Shown one piece after another: positions 33,506 to 45,853 of a stretch of DNA of 64,000 bases. The stretch is from Avena insularis (Eukaryota; Streptophyta; Magnoliopsida; Poales; Poaceae). The position numbers and the translations under genes were made by a program. Positions within the stretch are counted from its first letter, which is position 1, and each line of letters starts with the position of its first letter. The notes beneath the pieces were generated by a model. The model did not search any database. It saw nothing but the letters and a program-made list of their open reading frames with translations, and was not told where the DNA came from. Where the stretch lies: the NCBI GenBank assembly GCA_023614405.1, contig CM042688.1, positions 377,443,331 to 377,507,330 on the forward strand, in the 5' to 3' direction.

Positions 33506-33763
33506 CGGCATCCTGGATGCAGCTCCACAGGACTTGCAAAAAAAACCTCGTTCAAAGAGCCATCCCATCTTCCCCATCTCGTTTGTTTTTATCCCCACTC
33601 GCCAATGCCGCCTGGCCCCGCATTTGGGATCATCTTCAGTGCGTGCTTCGCATATTTTCCTTGCCATCTCACCCGCTGCATCGGATCTTGCAGGCCACCC
33701 ACCCCTCTCCAAAAGTCCCACGATAGTCATACTCTGGTCCGACCTCTTCCCCCAATCCATCCT

Positions 33764-34523
33764 GATGTCGCAATCGACGCACAACCCACTGCACGGCGTC
33801 TAGAGCAAGGTCGGCGATGATGTTTTCAATGAAATTGCTATGCGTATGGACACTACCAGCGCCGCTCGGCTGGCCGCATGCTCCAAGGAGTTTTACCGCC
33901 AAGTCGAAGGCCGGAAAGTTAGCAGATGCCCCAATGATCATTGCGGGACATTCGTCCCCTACAAGGACATCTACGACCACATAATATGGTGCTTTCACGG
34001 CCAACAAGTCTGCATGGAGCCTGCATGCGAGTTCATCACCTCGTCGGTAGAGCTAACACCTATGGTAGAGCTCGTCCGCCACCTCAGAGTTGCCCACTCG
34101 AGGACTACGCCCATAATGCCATATAGCCACAAACACTGGGAGCCATCTAAGACGGTGCCAACAAGAGGCTCACGGAGAGCGGATATCATCGACATCGGGA
34201 AAGAGGGCACCGTGTTTGTCGCCCAAATTGTTGGCCACACCACGGACATCGTCATATCCCCCAGGTTCCTCAGTTCAGGGGCATGCGAATCGCCGCTGTA
34301 CAAGGTGAAGCTTTGGTCGCTGTCTCTATGGGATGAGCTCTATGCGGTAGAAATGGTGGTAATATCTGAGCTGACGAGCATGCCATTGTCAGCCGAAGTC
34401 GCCCTGGAAGGGCTCAGGTCGTACCTGTCGCAGCCGCGGTGTTACCTAGAAGTTTCGGAACCGTTCGTCAGAATGCCCTATGGATTAGGAGTATTGCATC
34501 GACAAGTTTCAAAAGTGAGATAA
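33764..34523 (+). pseudogene. F-box-like plus SIAH-type zinc-finger protein (upstream in-frame stop)
   Basis: The ORF from ATG 33840 gives 227 residues. Its frame extends upstream to ATG 33764 but for a TAG at 33801-33803. The section spanning both reads VGDDVFNEIAMRM, AARLAACSKEFYRQV, fitting an F-box-like helix set. Next is a Cys/His cluster CPNDHC, HIIWCFHGQQVCMEPAC, H-x4-H (33925-34100) matching SIAH/SINA zinc fingers. Then follows a beta-rich part (VFVAQIVGHTTDIV, YKVKLWSLSL, EMVVISELTS) like a reduced SINA C-domain. No RING domain is present. The stop TAA at 34521 lies 11 bp before the giant LTR. It could act as a ubiquitin-ligase substrate adaptor if expressed; the upstream stop removes the first half of the F-box. 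A short true gene starting at 33840 remains possible. Confidence 0.5.
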
Positions 34524-37500
34524 AACATCTAAATTGTAACATCCCAATTTCAGCAACCCTAATTAGTTGTCCAAAATGCAAAAATTAGGGGGAATAAAAA
34601 CTTTTTCTTGTCAAGTGTTGTAGTGCTTTCTTGTTGTTTGTTTGTGCTTATGCATCTGAATGTATAACTTATGATATACTCCTTATCTCACCACCAATTA
34701 ACAAAACCTATTTAACAAAACTGCCTTGGCTCTTTCTTACATATTCTCAAATGTTCTAGCATTCAAAACTTGAGCCAAGATGCCTTTACAACCCTAACTA
34801 TTTTAGTAGCTTCTATTGCCAAAATTATGGAGATCTATAAGATATAATCTCCTGATGTTTCCAAACAAGAATTCAACTACTCTTACCTCTAGGTTTCACC
34901 AAAACCTTTTATAAAGCTTTTGAATTCTACTCTTGGTAGGGATACCAAGGACTCTTACCTTATTCAAACTCCAACATTTCAAAATTGCCCATTCTTATCT
35001 CAAGTTAAGCTTGATGGTAACCCTAGTAGTAGTTGATTTGTTTGTAAGATGAGTTGCCTTGATCTGTTGCTTGACTTGATTGCTTAGAAGTAGTATGAGC
35101 TAATCTAGGAGCTCATCCTCTAGGATCAAATAATTTAAAATCACCAAACCCTAAGCAAGAATACAAGATGGATCTGATCTCAAGCCACTAGGTGATCATC
35201 TAAAACCCTTACCAAGATCAATTATGAAGTGATCCATTCTAGAAGTTTCCAAGTCAATGAAGACCAATATCAAGTCTGGAAAATTGTTTCAACATCACTT
35301 CTTTGAATGCCCCTCTTTCTCAACCCTTATGCATTTTTGGTAATGCACTTGAACCATCTTGTAGACCATCATAAGTACTACCAAGGCCCACTATTTCCCT
35401 TGGATAGATCACCCTTTAACCCACTTGTTCTTGATGGTTTGATAGGCAAGAAAATAACTTTTTCTGCAAATCTTATCAACTAGCCCCCTTTGTCAGAAGC
35501 TCACACCTTCATCCTACCTTCTTTGGTCCAACTATTTATATGTTTGTATACTACTCATAAAGTTATTGCAATAAATACTTCACTTGTTCCAATTGGATCC
35601 TTGTGTCTCAAAAACCCCAAGGTTTTGAAGGCTAATTGATAATCTGCTTTGGTACTCTTATTTTATTCAAAGTTTGAAATCAATTCTTAGAGCACCCAAG
35701 CCTGATCAAGCTCAATTTCTTGTACCGTGGTGATCTACTCAACTTGGTCTACCCATCCATCTAGCCCATGCCCCAATGGGAGAATTGAGCTCGAAGATCC
35801 AACCCAGTTTTGAAGGTATAAAAATAACATTACCCTAGATCCTTAATCTCATGTTTTCAACCGACATCAACTTGGACTGTCAACACCCAAGGTTGAAAAT
35901 GCTAGATACATAGTGTGTACATCCTCTAACTTGATTATAAATATTTATCATTTACCATCCATAATTATTATGGACCAAAACCTATTTAATCTCTTTAATG
36001 AACAAAACCTCCAAAAATTAATCTCTGAAAGAAAGATTGTTTATCTCCAAAACACTTGCTTAACTTTAAGCACATTTGAGGCATATATATGATACCCTAC
36101 CCTCCCGCTTGAAAAATAAATATTTTTTGAAGATCTTTATTATTTATTTTTGCCCTTTTTCTTAAATGGTGGAAATGGAATAATAACTATTTTTAAATAC
36201 TTTTAATCCCCAATAAATCATGGGAAAATTCCTCAAGGTATGGATTCATATCTAAGACCATATCACATCAAAAACTAACCTTGACCAATGGTAAAATATC
36301 AAATGAGCTTCTATAAACCATTTCTGCACTGTTTGAATAAATGGTCTTAAGTGGACTTTAAATCCTTTGAAAAATCTCAAATACATCCACGAATATTGTA
36401 TTAACCTCCTCTAGATCCCAGTACCATTTCCTCATCTTGTCAAGTACAAGTTTCTATACTTCCTTCATAACCACTACTTTGGTCAAGTTTTGAACTTATT
36501 CAAAACATAGAGATAAACCCCATCAAAACCATCTCAAAATTTGTCAAGAGCTACTCCACAGCAACCAACACTCCTTCTCTGGTCGTAATCACTGTAGCCG
36601 CACTGTAGCTTCACTCTCTCTTTGTCCTTTTGATTTTGGAGGGGGAGGAGACAAGTGAGATATCTTGTGTAGATTCTTTAAAAACTTGCAGCAGCCACCC
36701 CACCTCCTCTCTGCCTCCCTACTCGTTCTAGAGCTCTCCCAGCGTGACCTCCCACCGCCCAATGAAGCCAATGGGTGACCCTCACCTCCTCCCTCTTACC
36801 CTCATAGACCATGTCCACAATCCACCACCCCCCTTCGGTTTATATGGCTAGAGGCCGCCACAACACCCCTCTGCCCCTCATTTGCTCCACCACACTCCCA
36901 TATCCCATCCCCAAGACCCACAGCCTCTCCCCTGCTCTGCACTGCTCGTAGGAGGAGAAAGATAACCTCTCGGCCATGGCAAAGAGTTGAGCTTAGCCCT
37001 CTCCCTTTCTCCCCTTCCTCTGCATGTCTCCCTCCTGGACTCTCCTCGACCCCCTGGATCTAACCATGCCCTTATTTTTCACATGCAGCAGGTCATGGGT
37101 GCTTCTTGGTCGAGCTCTGACGAGCCCCTCTGGGTCATCTCACGCGAGCCCCTTTGCGGAAGCAAAAATCCTGTGCCGCCCCTCTCTGGATCATATTAGA
37201 CCACCGCTTCGTCCTGCGACCTTCACTCTGCCCAAAACGGCCCTAGGTGAGCCCCCCGAACCTCGCTGGAGTTCTCTAGAGTTTCCTCTCTAGTGTTTCT
37301 GTCACGCGGAGATGAACCACGCCCCTCCGATTTAACTTGATCCGATGGTCGCCATGCATCGATACAGCCCGCTCTCACTGACTGCTAGGTCCCATCTGTT
37401 AGTTTCAAAACCGCCACCTCCCGCACGAGGCACAACTCGGGTGGGCCGAATCCCCCTCCGTGGCCTATTTCCGTCTAGGATCTGGCCCACGAGCCTCGCC

Positions 37501-40353
37501 TCCCCTTTTGTTTTTAGCTAATTGTATTCTTTCCAGATTTACCTGCAAGGATTAATTCAAAATAAAAATGTAAACTACTCGTAGTTGACCAAATTTAAAT
37601 CCTGGTATATCCTATACTGTTTTATCAAACATACAGAGCTTATACCCTACCGAAAATAATAACCCTTATTTTCTGGTATTTAATCTAGCAGATAGTATCT
37701 TTTGCAATCATTAAATCCCTTAGTAAGTTACATTTGTCCAAATGGAGGGAAACAAGATTTCCCTGGTAGGTATTCACTATACCTATCCTGGAACCCTGGT
37801 CCCATGCATTTTGGAGCTATGGTTTATCTTTGACAAAAATAACAAAAACAATTAAAAATTGGCTTTAGAAAATTCTCTAGGCCATACCATGAGTTCAACT
37901 GACCTAATTCCAACTCTCAGTGTAGTTGTACCTCCAGATATATGTATATCCATGAGTTCAAGAATTATTGAGCTTATAATTATTTTTAGATGAATTAAAC
38001 ACTTTTGTATGTGGTAATAGCACTAAATAAATTATTACAGCCGATCTACAACTCCAAAAATAGTGATTCCAATTTTTACTAGAAGTTATTTGCAATACAT
38101 ATCCATTGTCCTTTACCTCATATAATTTGGACTTGTAGAATAAATCTAGTTAAAAAGACAAATATACTACATAACTAACTTTGGGAATTTCCCAATAACA
38201 ATGTGGTAAATATTTTGAAGTGATTCCAACTCTCACTGAACCAGTCCATCAAATCATACTTAACCATCCAAGAAAATAATTTTTGGAACTACTGAACTTT
38301 TCTGGTGAATTTTTCACCTAAACTAGAGGTTTTTTCACTAGAAAACAATCATAACTAAATATATAAAATTTATAAAATCACGAAACCACTTTTGTTGGCA
38401 TTGCTATTCCAATACCTATCTATAGATATCGTTTTTGTACATTGATATCATATAGACCAAAGCCTTAGTTCCAAAACCTCCTTCATTAGGTGGTATTTGA
38501 CAAATAAATCAAAAGGGAATTCCATAAAGAAAATTTAAGTGAATCCAATTGCTACTATCTCAACCTATCAAAACCTACTGAAGTGAATAGGGTGTGAATG
38601 TTTATTTGCTGTATTGAAATGATGCTTGTATGCCTTGTGTTGATTGTGGCTCTGTTTGCTTGCATGTACCCTCTTTAACGACGATAGTTGCGATTATATC
38701 GAAGGACGGAAGAAGATTGTTGTTATTGGTTATTATGGTATTATAAGAAGAAGTCCATAGACATATTATGCCAGACTAATGATTTTAGGCAAGCCACCTT
38801 CTTGCTCATCAGCCTTGTCCTATGGTTTTACTTATGCTTGTTTTACCTTCTGTTTTATTAAAACTGCATTGTTTTATTATATAATGATCCATACCTGGTG
38901 GTGGCTTGGCTCCTCCAAACCATTACACTTTTGTACTATTAAGTACAACCCCCTTGATGACACCTACTGGTCCCTAGTATAATAGTTGGTGTATAACACC
39001 ATACCCCTTTGTAGACCCCATTTTAGCCGAAGCAAAACTTTGGATGGGAAGAACCCCGAAAAAGTTTTACAAAATTTTTATGGCAAAACCTTGGTGAGGT
39101 TTGACCAACCAAAAGAAGTTTGAGAAAGGAAAAATGTTTTGGTTTTACAAATTATGTTGGATAGGAGGAGGAGAAAATGTTTACAAAAACGCACCCGGTT
39201 CTTTGCAGCTTAGCTATAACAACTCATCCGTGCAAGCACATTACCCAGGAATTGGACGGGGCTTAACTCAAAGTAGTTCACTCTGATATGGGTATTCTCA
39301 CTTCTACGTATGAGTGATCATCTCCCTCAAAATCCAGACTTAACTTTACAGAAAGGGTCAACTGTCAAACAGTCACCTGGAGGAAGCAGAGTCACCCATG
39401 CGAGTGACCGGGCAAACTATGAGCCCTTCATTAAAAGTGCCCCCTCTAGGTCTAAGTGGGGTGCTCTGGTTGGTCCGTGGATCCAGATGTTCTAGTCTTG
39501 AGGGGAACAAGTCATAGGGTAGGTCCCATGTCGGAGTGGACTTTCCGAGGGTTATGTTTGATTATCCGAACCCCGCATACTGGTGTATGACGATTCACGG
39601 TGAACCGCGGTGGATGTATCGAATCTTGGGGTCAAGTGTACAACCTCTGCAGACTGTAAATCTATTCGAATAGCCATGTCCACGGTTATGGACGGTTGGA
39701 GAAACTACTATATATCGGTGCTGGTTTTGATTTCAAAAAGGACTCCGGAAAAAGCAAAGGCTTTGGAAATGATTTGACCATAGGATGGTCAGTAAGGAAG
39801 GAAAGGAGTTTGGTCACGAGATGATCGGAAAGAAGAAACAAATGGGTGACCCAGTCATAGTGTTTTCAAAAAACATTTAAAAAAGGTTTCCAAAATATTT
39901 ACAAAAGTTTTCAACAAAGATATGTAGATGCTATATCTACAAGAGAAACTATTTGAGAAAACAACCTCTCTTGGAGCCCTCCTACTACCACAGCCATCTT
40001 GCATATCCTCTTATTATTATCATTCTCTTAAGGTGCTTTGCGAGTACATTCAAAGTACTCACTGGCATTATCCCTGACTATTAACTTGGTCAGATATCGA
40101 GAAGAAGGTGAAGTTGATGACTATGCAAGCTAGGACGTTCTCCTAGTCAGTTGCCTGTAGGTTAAGGCATTGCTCAGGCTCTACGGTAAATGATGTTCCG
40201 CTGAGGATGATTGTTGTAGCCATAATGGCATGTAAACAGTTATCCGCTTAAGTAAGGGATGTTTACTTTGATACTTGTCGGTTATGTGCCACGACTAACT
40301 GAACATGGAATCGTGGTGTATGCATAACAGGGATTCTCGAAGGATTAATCCGG

Positions 40354-40358
40354 GGGCA
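40354..40358. repeat. Target duplication GGGCA, left of solo LTR
   Basis: GGGCA at 40354-40358 and again at 41779-41783 flanks the solo LTR exactly. Confidence 0.9.
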
Positions 40359-41778
40359 TGATACATTGCAAATGTATGTATAATTTTTGATGCTCCATGC
40401 TTGGTTTTATCCACTTTCTTGTGTTTTGTCCACACTTTGGAGTACTTTTCATATGATTTCTTGGACTAACCTATTAACAAGAGCCACAGTGCCAGCTGCC
40501 TGTTTTCTACTCTTTTTGGTTCCAGGAAAGTCAGAAAATGAATATTCTCGGAATTCGACAGGACAAAAGCCAAAGTGCCTATTTTTCCCGAAGACTCCAG
40601 GAGCCAGGATACAAGACGGAGGACGGCTAGGGGCTGGTCACACCCTCCCAGGCGTGGGTTGGGCCTGGCCGCGCCAGGGCATGGTGTGGTGGCCTCAGGC
40701 ACCCCCTCGGTCTCCCTGTTCGCCTATAAGAAGCCTTCTGACATAAAAACTCTGGGGGGTTCGACGTTTTTCCAGAAGAAGTTCCGTAGCGCCGCCACCA
40801 CCGAAGGGGAGATTCGGGGGACAGAAAGTCTGTTAAGCACTGCCTGACGAGGAAGTGCCCCCGGAGCCATCTCCATCGATCTCCACCATCATCTCCATCG
40901 ATCATCCATGTTTCCCCCATCTATGAGTGAGTAATCCCCCGCTCTAGGCTATGGGGATGGTAGGGATTGGATGAGATCGTTCATGTAATGGCATCAGATT
41001 GTTAGGGCATGGTGCCTAGTATCTTTTATTAGTGCTTTATAACTTTGTTGTGACTTGTTGTGCTTAATGCTTGTCACTAGGGTGTGAGTGCCATGATTTC
41101 AGATCTGAACATGTTATTGATTCATTATGATAGTATTGTTTTGGTCTTATCTACAAGTTGTATACACGTTATGCGGAACCTATATTTAGTGACAAAAATC
41201 GGGATAACCGGAAGGGAATGGCTTTGATGTGAGGATCACATGTGTTCACGGAGTGTTAATGCTTTGCTCCGGTGCTCTATTAAAAGGAGCACCTTAATTG
41301 CCAGTAGTTCCCTAGAGGCCCTGCTGCAAATGGGCTGGCAGGACAAAAGATGTTGTGCAAGTTCTCATTGCGAGCACGTATGACTATATATGGAACACAT
41401 GCCTAGGATTGTCTAGTACTTGGATGCTTTATCTTATTTATCTGCAATTGCCCTATGTTCTGATTGCTATGTGAATTGTCTTGTCCATGCAACGCCTGTC
41501 CATCCATCCCTATGACTACCGCACTCGAATCCCACTGTTTACTGTTTTTGTTACTACTGTCTTTGCTTTACTACTGTTGTCACTTTGCTATTCCTACTAC
41601 AAAACTGTTGCTACTGATAAACTGCTGTGAGCAAGATTGTTTCCAGGTGCAGCTGAATTGATAACTCAGTTGTTAAGGCTTATAAATATTCTTTGGCTCC
41701 CCTTGTGTCGAATCAATAAATTGGGTTTCACTTCCCTCGAAAATACTATGATACACCCCCTATACTTGTGGGTCATCA
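40359..41778 (+). mobile_element. Athila-type solo LTR (1420 bp)
   Basis: Begins TGATACATTGCAAATGTATG and ends TGTGGGTCATCA, bounded by GGGCA duplications with no internal domain, so the element was reduced to one LTR by recombination between its two LTRs. The first ~240 bp match the E2 LTR start (43438), whereas from the TATA-like cctataag (40723) onward it matches the E3 LTR (mirror of 48900-47840). GC-rich U3 block at 40615-40720. Confidence 0.9.
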
Positions 41779-41792
41779 GGGCACCACAGACT

Positions 41793-41804
41793 TGGTATCA
41801 GAGC
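41793..41804 (+). other. Primer-binding site of LARD-like element (initiator Met type)
   Basis: TGGTATCAGAGC, the standard complement to the 3' end of plant initiator methionine tRNA, a few bases after the LTR end. Confidence 0.85.
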
Positions 41805-43432
41805 CATCCTGGCAATAGGAGAACTTTAGTTAGCATGGTCGTTAGACTTGAAAACTATATTGGAACACCAGCTTTCAAAAACTATCTGCTTAAAGCTTTT
41901 CAAAAGATTCTACCTCTTATCTTCTTATAATTTAAAGGATTTCAAAAATGGTTTCTTCTACCTCTCGTCCGAATTCCAAACATAGGGATTTCAAATAACT
42001 AGGACCTAGAACCCGGTGAAGGCGATGAGGACAAGATGAAGAGAAGCAACTACCAGCAAACACAAGGAGACTACAACATCGCCCTACCAACGGAATCCTC
42101 ACCACCAGAAGAAATCGAGTACTGTACTATCGAGAAGCGTCCGATGACACGGCGAAGACTTCATTCGCAAGATAGTGACCTAGACATCAATAACGTGATC
42201 TCTCGGAGAAATAGTCCCGAGACTAGGATTCACCTTTATCGCGAGTATTTAACTCCTTGGCCCACCCTAGTTGGTCATGTTTACTTGCCTAAGTGCATCA
42301 TGTGTTGCTTGATGTGTGCTATTTGCGAAGGACATTGCAACATCCTCGCTCTGTTCGTGTTGTATGTGTGTCTGGCATGTTTGACCCTAGTAAAATGTTC
42401 TTTTAGGACCAATATCCCACCAAGTAACTAAGACATCCCACCTATTAGTTGTCACTAACGAGACCCTACTAACCTTGGGAGTTACGAGAGGAAAGGCCCT
42501 GCAAGAACCAGGAGTTCGACAACGTAAAGCGAGAAACACCTGATGACTACTCCCCAGCAGGATGGCATACCCCGCCAAACTCACCACTCAAGACTCGTCG
42601 ATAGCACAACACTTCATTTAATCATTAGTCTTTTATGGCTAGAATCCCGTTGAAGCCCGAAGTCGATTACCGAAGGATCCTCACTGTCGCGAGAAACCCC
42701 CAAGACTTGCTAACCAAGACAAGAAGTGAAGATCTGACTTCCCTAACTTTCGGTATATTAGAACTTTCTACAACCTTGAGAGACTAACTAGTAATCAATT
42801 CCTTTGCCTAACCAACGGGGAAGTTCCTCACTAGAAGGCTAGAATACTTCAATTCCCTGAAGACAAGGATGCATGAAGACATCGAGTCTACTTCGCCATC
42901 GAGCCGAAGCAACACCAATAGTTCAAGTGAAGACCACTTCCCTGAAGCTGAATGACTCTAACCTGACTTAAGGCTATCAAGAAGTGTCGCTAATCGCTAA
43001 CCTATCCAGAGCTAACTCTATAACACTTTGTTAGGAAACCACCCCGACAAGGTTTATGCAATAGAATGACACTCGATGACCTCAACTCAAGACCCAAGGA
43101 GGTACAACCTTCTCCAGCATCATGCCAGCACTTCAAGACAGAAGATCTGCACCACTCTCGAAGGACCTTAGTAAAGCTCTAAGGTGGAAAGACTGTGTCT
43201 TTCCAACTCAAACCTCTGAGACTGTCTACACGCAAATAATTCTAGAAAGATTTCCAGCTTCGACGTCTTCTCTCCAAGCATCAACTCTCGAGTCATCAGA
43301 TGAGACAATAACTGAAGATTTACGAAGCCCCTCTACTACTTCCATTGAAGACTAGCCTAAAGGACCGCATATTCGCTAACCCTGTTAGTTCTAAATAGTT
43401 TGGAGGATCCACTAATTCAACTACTCTGATAG
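41805..43432 (+). other. Internal domain of LARD-like element, left part (no coding domain seen)
   Basis: Between the primer site and the E2 insertion I find only short ORFs (the longest 42036-42431, 131 residues) with no gag, protease, RT or integrase motif. This agrees with a large retrotransposon derivative whose internal region is non-coding and which would depend on proteins supplied by other elements. Confidence 0.6.
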
Positions 43433-43437
43433 GCTAA

Positions 43438-44990
43438 TGATACATTGCAAATGTATCTATAATTTTTGATGTCCCATGCTTGGTTTTATCCACTTTCTTG
43501 TGTTTTGTCCACAATTTGGAGTACTTTTCATACGATTTCTTGGACTAACCTATTAATAAGAGCCACAGTGCCAGCTGCCTGTTTTCTGCTGTTTTTGGTT
43601 CCAGGAAAGTCAGGAAACGAATATTCTCGGAATTGGACGGGACAAAAGCCAAAGTGCCTATTTTTCCGGGAGTCATCAGATGCCAGAATACGAGACGGAG
43701 AGGAGCCAGGGGGCCACCACACCACCTGGCCGCGCGGGCCAGGCCTGGCCGCTCCAGGGGGTGGTGTGGCCAGCCCAAGCACCCCCTCGGCCTCTCCTTT
43801 CGCCTATAAGATGCCCTCAGGACGAAAACCCTAAGTACCCGATCAAAAATCCACGATAGAGTCTGTAGCCACTGTCATCTCCATACCTATATCGGGAGGG
43901 ATCTGAAGCTCTTCCCGGCACCCTGTCGGAGAGGGGAATTCACCCAAGAGGCCTTCTTCATCACCATGCAAGCCTCCGGTGTGATGCGTGAGTAGTTCAT
44001 CCTTGGACTACGGATCCATGTAGTAGGTAGATGGTTGGTTCTCCTCCTTTGTGCTTTCATGTCTAGATCTTGTGAGCTCCATTCATGATCAAGATCATCT
44101 ATTTGTAATTCTACATGTTGTGTTTGCGAGGATCCAATGGATATTGAGATGCTATTTCAGATTGATTATTGATTCTATCATGTCTTTGTTATTTGTGATC
44201 TTGCATGCTTTCCGTTGTTAGTAGCTATCTTGGCCAAGTAGATGCTAGCAACTCAAGAGATATTTATGCTCAATAGTGGGTTCATGCCTCTAGTAATCTG
44301 GGGAAGTGACAGAAATCTCTAAGGTACTAGATGTGCTGTTGCTACTAGGGAGAAAACAACAATCCTTTGTTCATAGAACAATCGTATTGTTTACTTTACA
44401 CGCAATTCGTAAAGCAATAATATGTTGCTTGCAACTTAATACTGGAGAGGGTTCAGATGATAACCTGAAGGTGGATTATTAGTCATAGATGTAGTTGGAT
44501 GGCGGTCTATGTATAATGTTGTAATGCCCAATCAAGTCTCAAAGGAGTCAAGATGATTAGTATATGCTTGTATGCTTTCTCGATGTTTGTCAATAGCCCC
44601 GCTGTAATTTGTTCACCCAGCATGTTATCTATCTTAAGGAGAGCCACATCTAGTGAACTATGGATCCTGATCCTTTTCTATTACATACAATCTATAAACT
44701 TTTTACTGCTTTGTGTTTACTTTCTGCAAACTTTTACTTCTTTCCATTCAATACGTTTAATCCTTTGTTTTCAGCAAAACATGATGAGATTGACAACCTC
44801 ATTGCAAGTTGGGGACAGAGTTCTGTGGTTGTGTTGTGTAGGTCTCCACGTTGCTACTAGCACCGGTAGTGCGCCCTGCCAAGGCTCAGCTAGCAACACC
44901 TTTGGGGTGTTTCCTTGCTCCTACTGGTTCGATTAAACCTTGGTTTCATAACTGAGGGAAACTTGCTGATGTGCTCATCATACCTTCCTC
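43438..44990 (+). repeat. 5' LTR of E2, truncated at its 3' end
   Basis: Matches 58225-59810 from TGATACATTG to cataccttcctc. The last ~43 bp of the LTR, the primer-binding site and leader are missing, and the internal sequence starts directly at 44991. TATA-like cctataag at 43803-43810 after the GC-rich block 43710-43770. Confidence 0.9.
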
Positions 44991-45007
44991 AATCTTCTTT
45001 GAATAAA

Positions 45008-45853
45008 ATGGCTGCTAAACCTAAAACTAATGATAATCCCTTTGCAGCTACTAATGCTATACAAGTAAGAATTGATGAAAATGTTAGACTATTAGCTGAA
45101 TTACATGCTAAGTGGGAAAGAGAAGATGAAATTGCTAGAAACATTAGTGTTTCTACTATCACCACCACTAGTGTTGCGGCTAGTAATAGTTCTACTACTT
45201 TACATGATAATTTTGATTTTGATCTTGATGGTTGCAATATCTCTGAATTTATTAAGTTCCTACAAAAGCTTGCTAAAAGTCATAATGCTAGTGCTATGAA
45301 CATGGCCTTTACAAAACACATTACTGATGCTCTCATAAAGATTAAAGAAGAAAAGATGAAACATAAAGCTTCTATTCCTATAAAACAAGAAGATGGTTGG
45401 GAACCCATCATTAATATGAAAGTGAATGACTTTGATTTCAAAGCTTTATGTGATCTTGATAGTAGTGTTTCTATTATGCCTAGAAGGATTTATGATATGC
45501 TTGATTTGCCTCCACTTGAAGATTGTTATTTGAATGTCCCACTTGATGATAATGCTAAAAAGAAACTCATGGGGAGTCTTAATGATGTTCTTATTATGGT
45601 TAACAATGCCTATGTCCTCGTTGATTTCTATGTTTTGGATGTTGAATGCAATGCTTCTTGTCCTATTACTTTGGGAAGACCTTGTCTTAGAACAGTTGGT
45701 GCCATTATTGATATGAAAGAAGGCACCATTAAATATCAACTCCCACTCAAAAAAGGTATAGAACACTTCCCTATGAAAAGAGAGAAGATTTCTTTTGCTT
45801 CTCCTATGAAAACAAAATTTGGTTTTAATGCTTCTTCATTTGAGAACACTTGA
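45008..45853 (+). CDS. Athila gag-protease-type ORF of E2
   Basis: Start ATG 45008 (MAAKPKTNDNPFAATN); about 281 residues, uninterrupted. The N-terminal part has ENVRLLAELHAKWEREDEIA, followed by a Ser/Thr linker. The C-terminal half is retropepsin-like: NDFDFKALCDLDSSVSIMPR (normally DLGASVS, here Gly replaced by Asp), VDFYVLDVECNASCPITLGR and PCLRTVGAIIDMKEG. The family is common in Triticeae Athila-type elements. The missing Gly next to the catalytic Asp makes protease activity doubtful. It lies 18 bp downstream of the truncated LTR, so LTR-driven transcription could reach it directly. Confidence 0.8.
   Translation: MAAKPKTNDNPFAATNAIQVRIDENVRLLAELHAKWEREDEIARNISVSTITTTSVAASNSSTTLHDNFDFDLDGCNISEFIKFLQKLAKSHNASAMNMAFTKHITDALIKIKEEKMKHKASIPIKQEDGWEPIINMKVNDFDFKALCDLDSSVSIMPRRIYDMLDLPPLEDCYLNVPLDDNAKKKLMGSLNDVLIMVNNAYVLVDFYVLDVECNASCPITLGRPCLRTVGAIIDMKEGTIKYQLPLKKGIEHFPMKREKISFASPMKTKFGFNASSFENT

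Larger units (their letters stand above)
34535..41788 (+). repeat. 5' LTR of giant-LTR (LARD-like) element, interrupted by a solo LTR
   Basis: Starts TGTAACATCCCAATTTCAGC at 34535, matched by the start of the 3' LTR at 60228. It ends about 41788 just before the initiator-Met-type primer site. Removing the 1420-bp solo LTR and one target copy leaves about 5.8 kb, far longer than usual gypsy LTRs but in the range of grass LARDs such as Sukkula. No coding domain is recognised; ORFs in 36500-37300 are low-complexity proline/serine frames. A 133-bp segment present in the 3' LTR (60962-61094) is missing at 35271. Confidence 0.85.

Noticed and set aside
34535..37300. Several ORFs of 60-120 codons in the giant LTR (for example 36589-36771, 36987-37293, 62484-63077 in the other LTR)
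   Set aside because: Low-complexity Pro/Ser frames in the GC-rich part; not conserved in frame between the two LTRs and without domain motifs.
42036..42431. 131-codon ORF as gag of the LARD-like element
   Set aside because: No gag core or zinc knuckle; Cys/Val-rich second half looks like chance translation.
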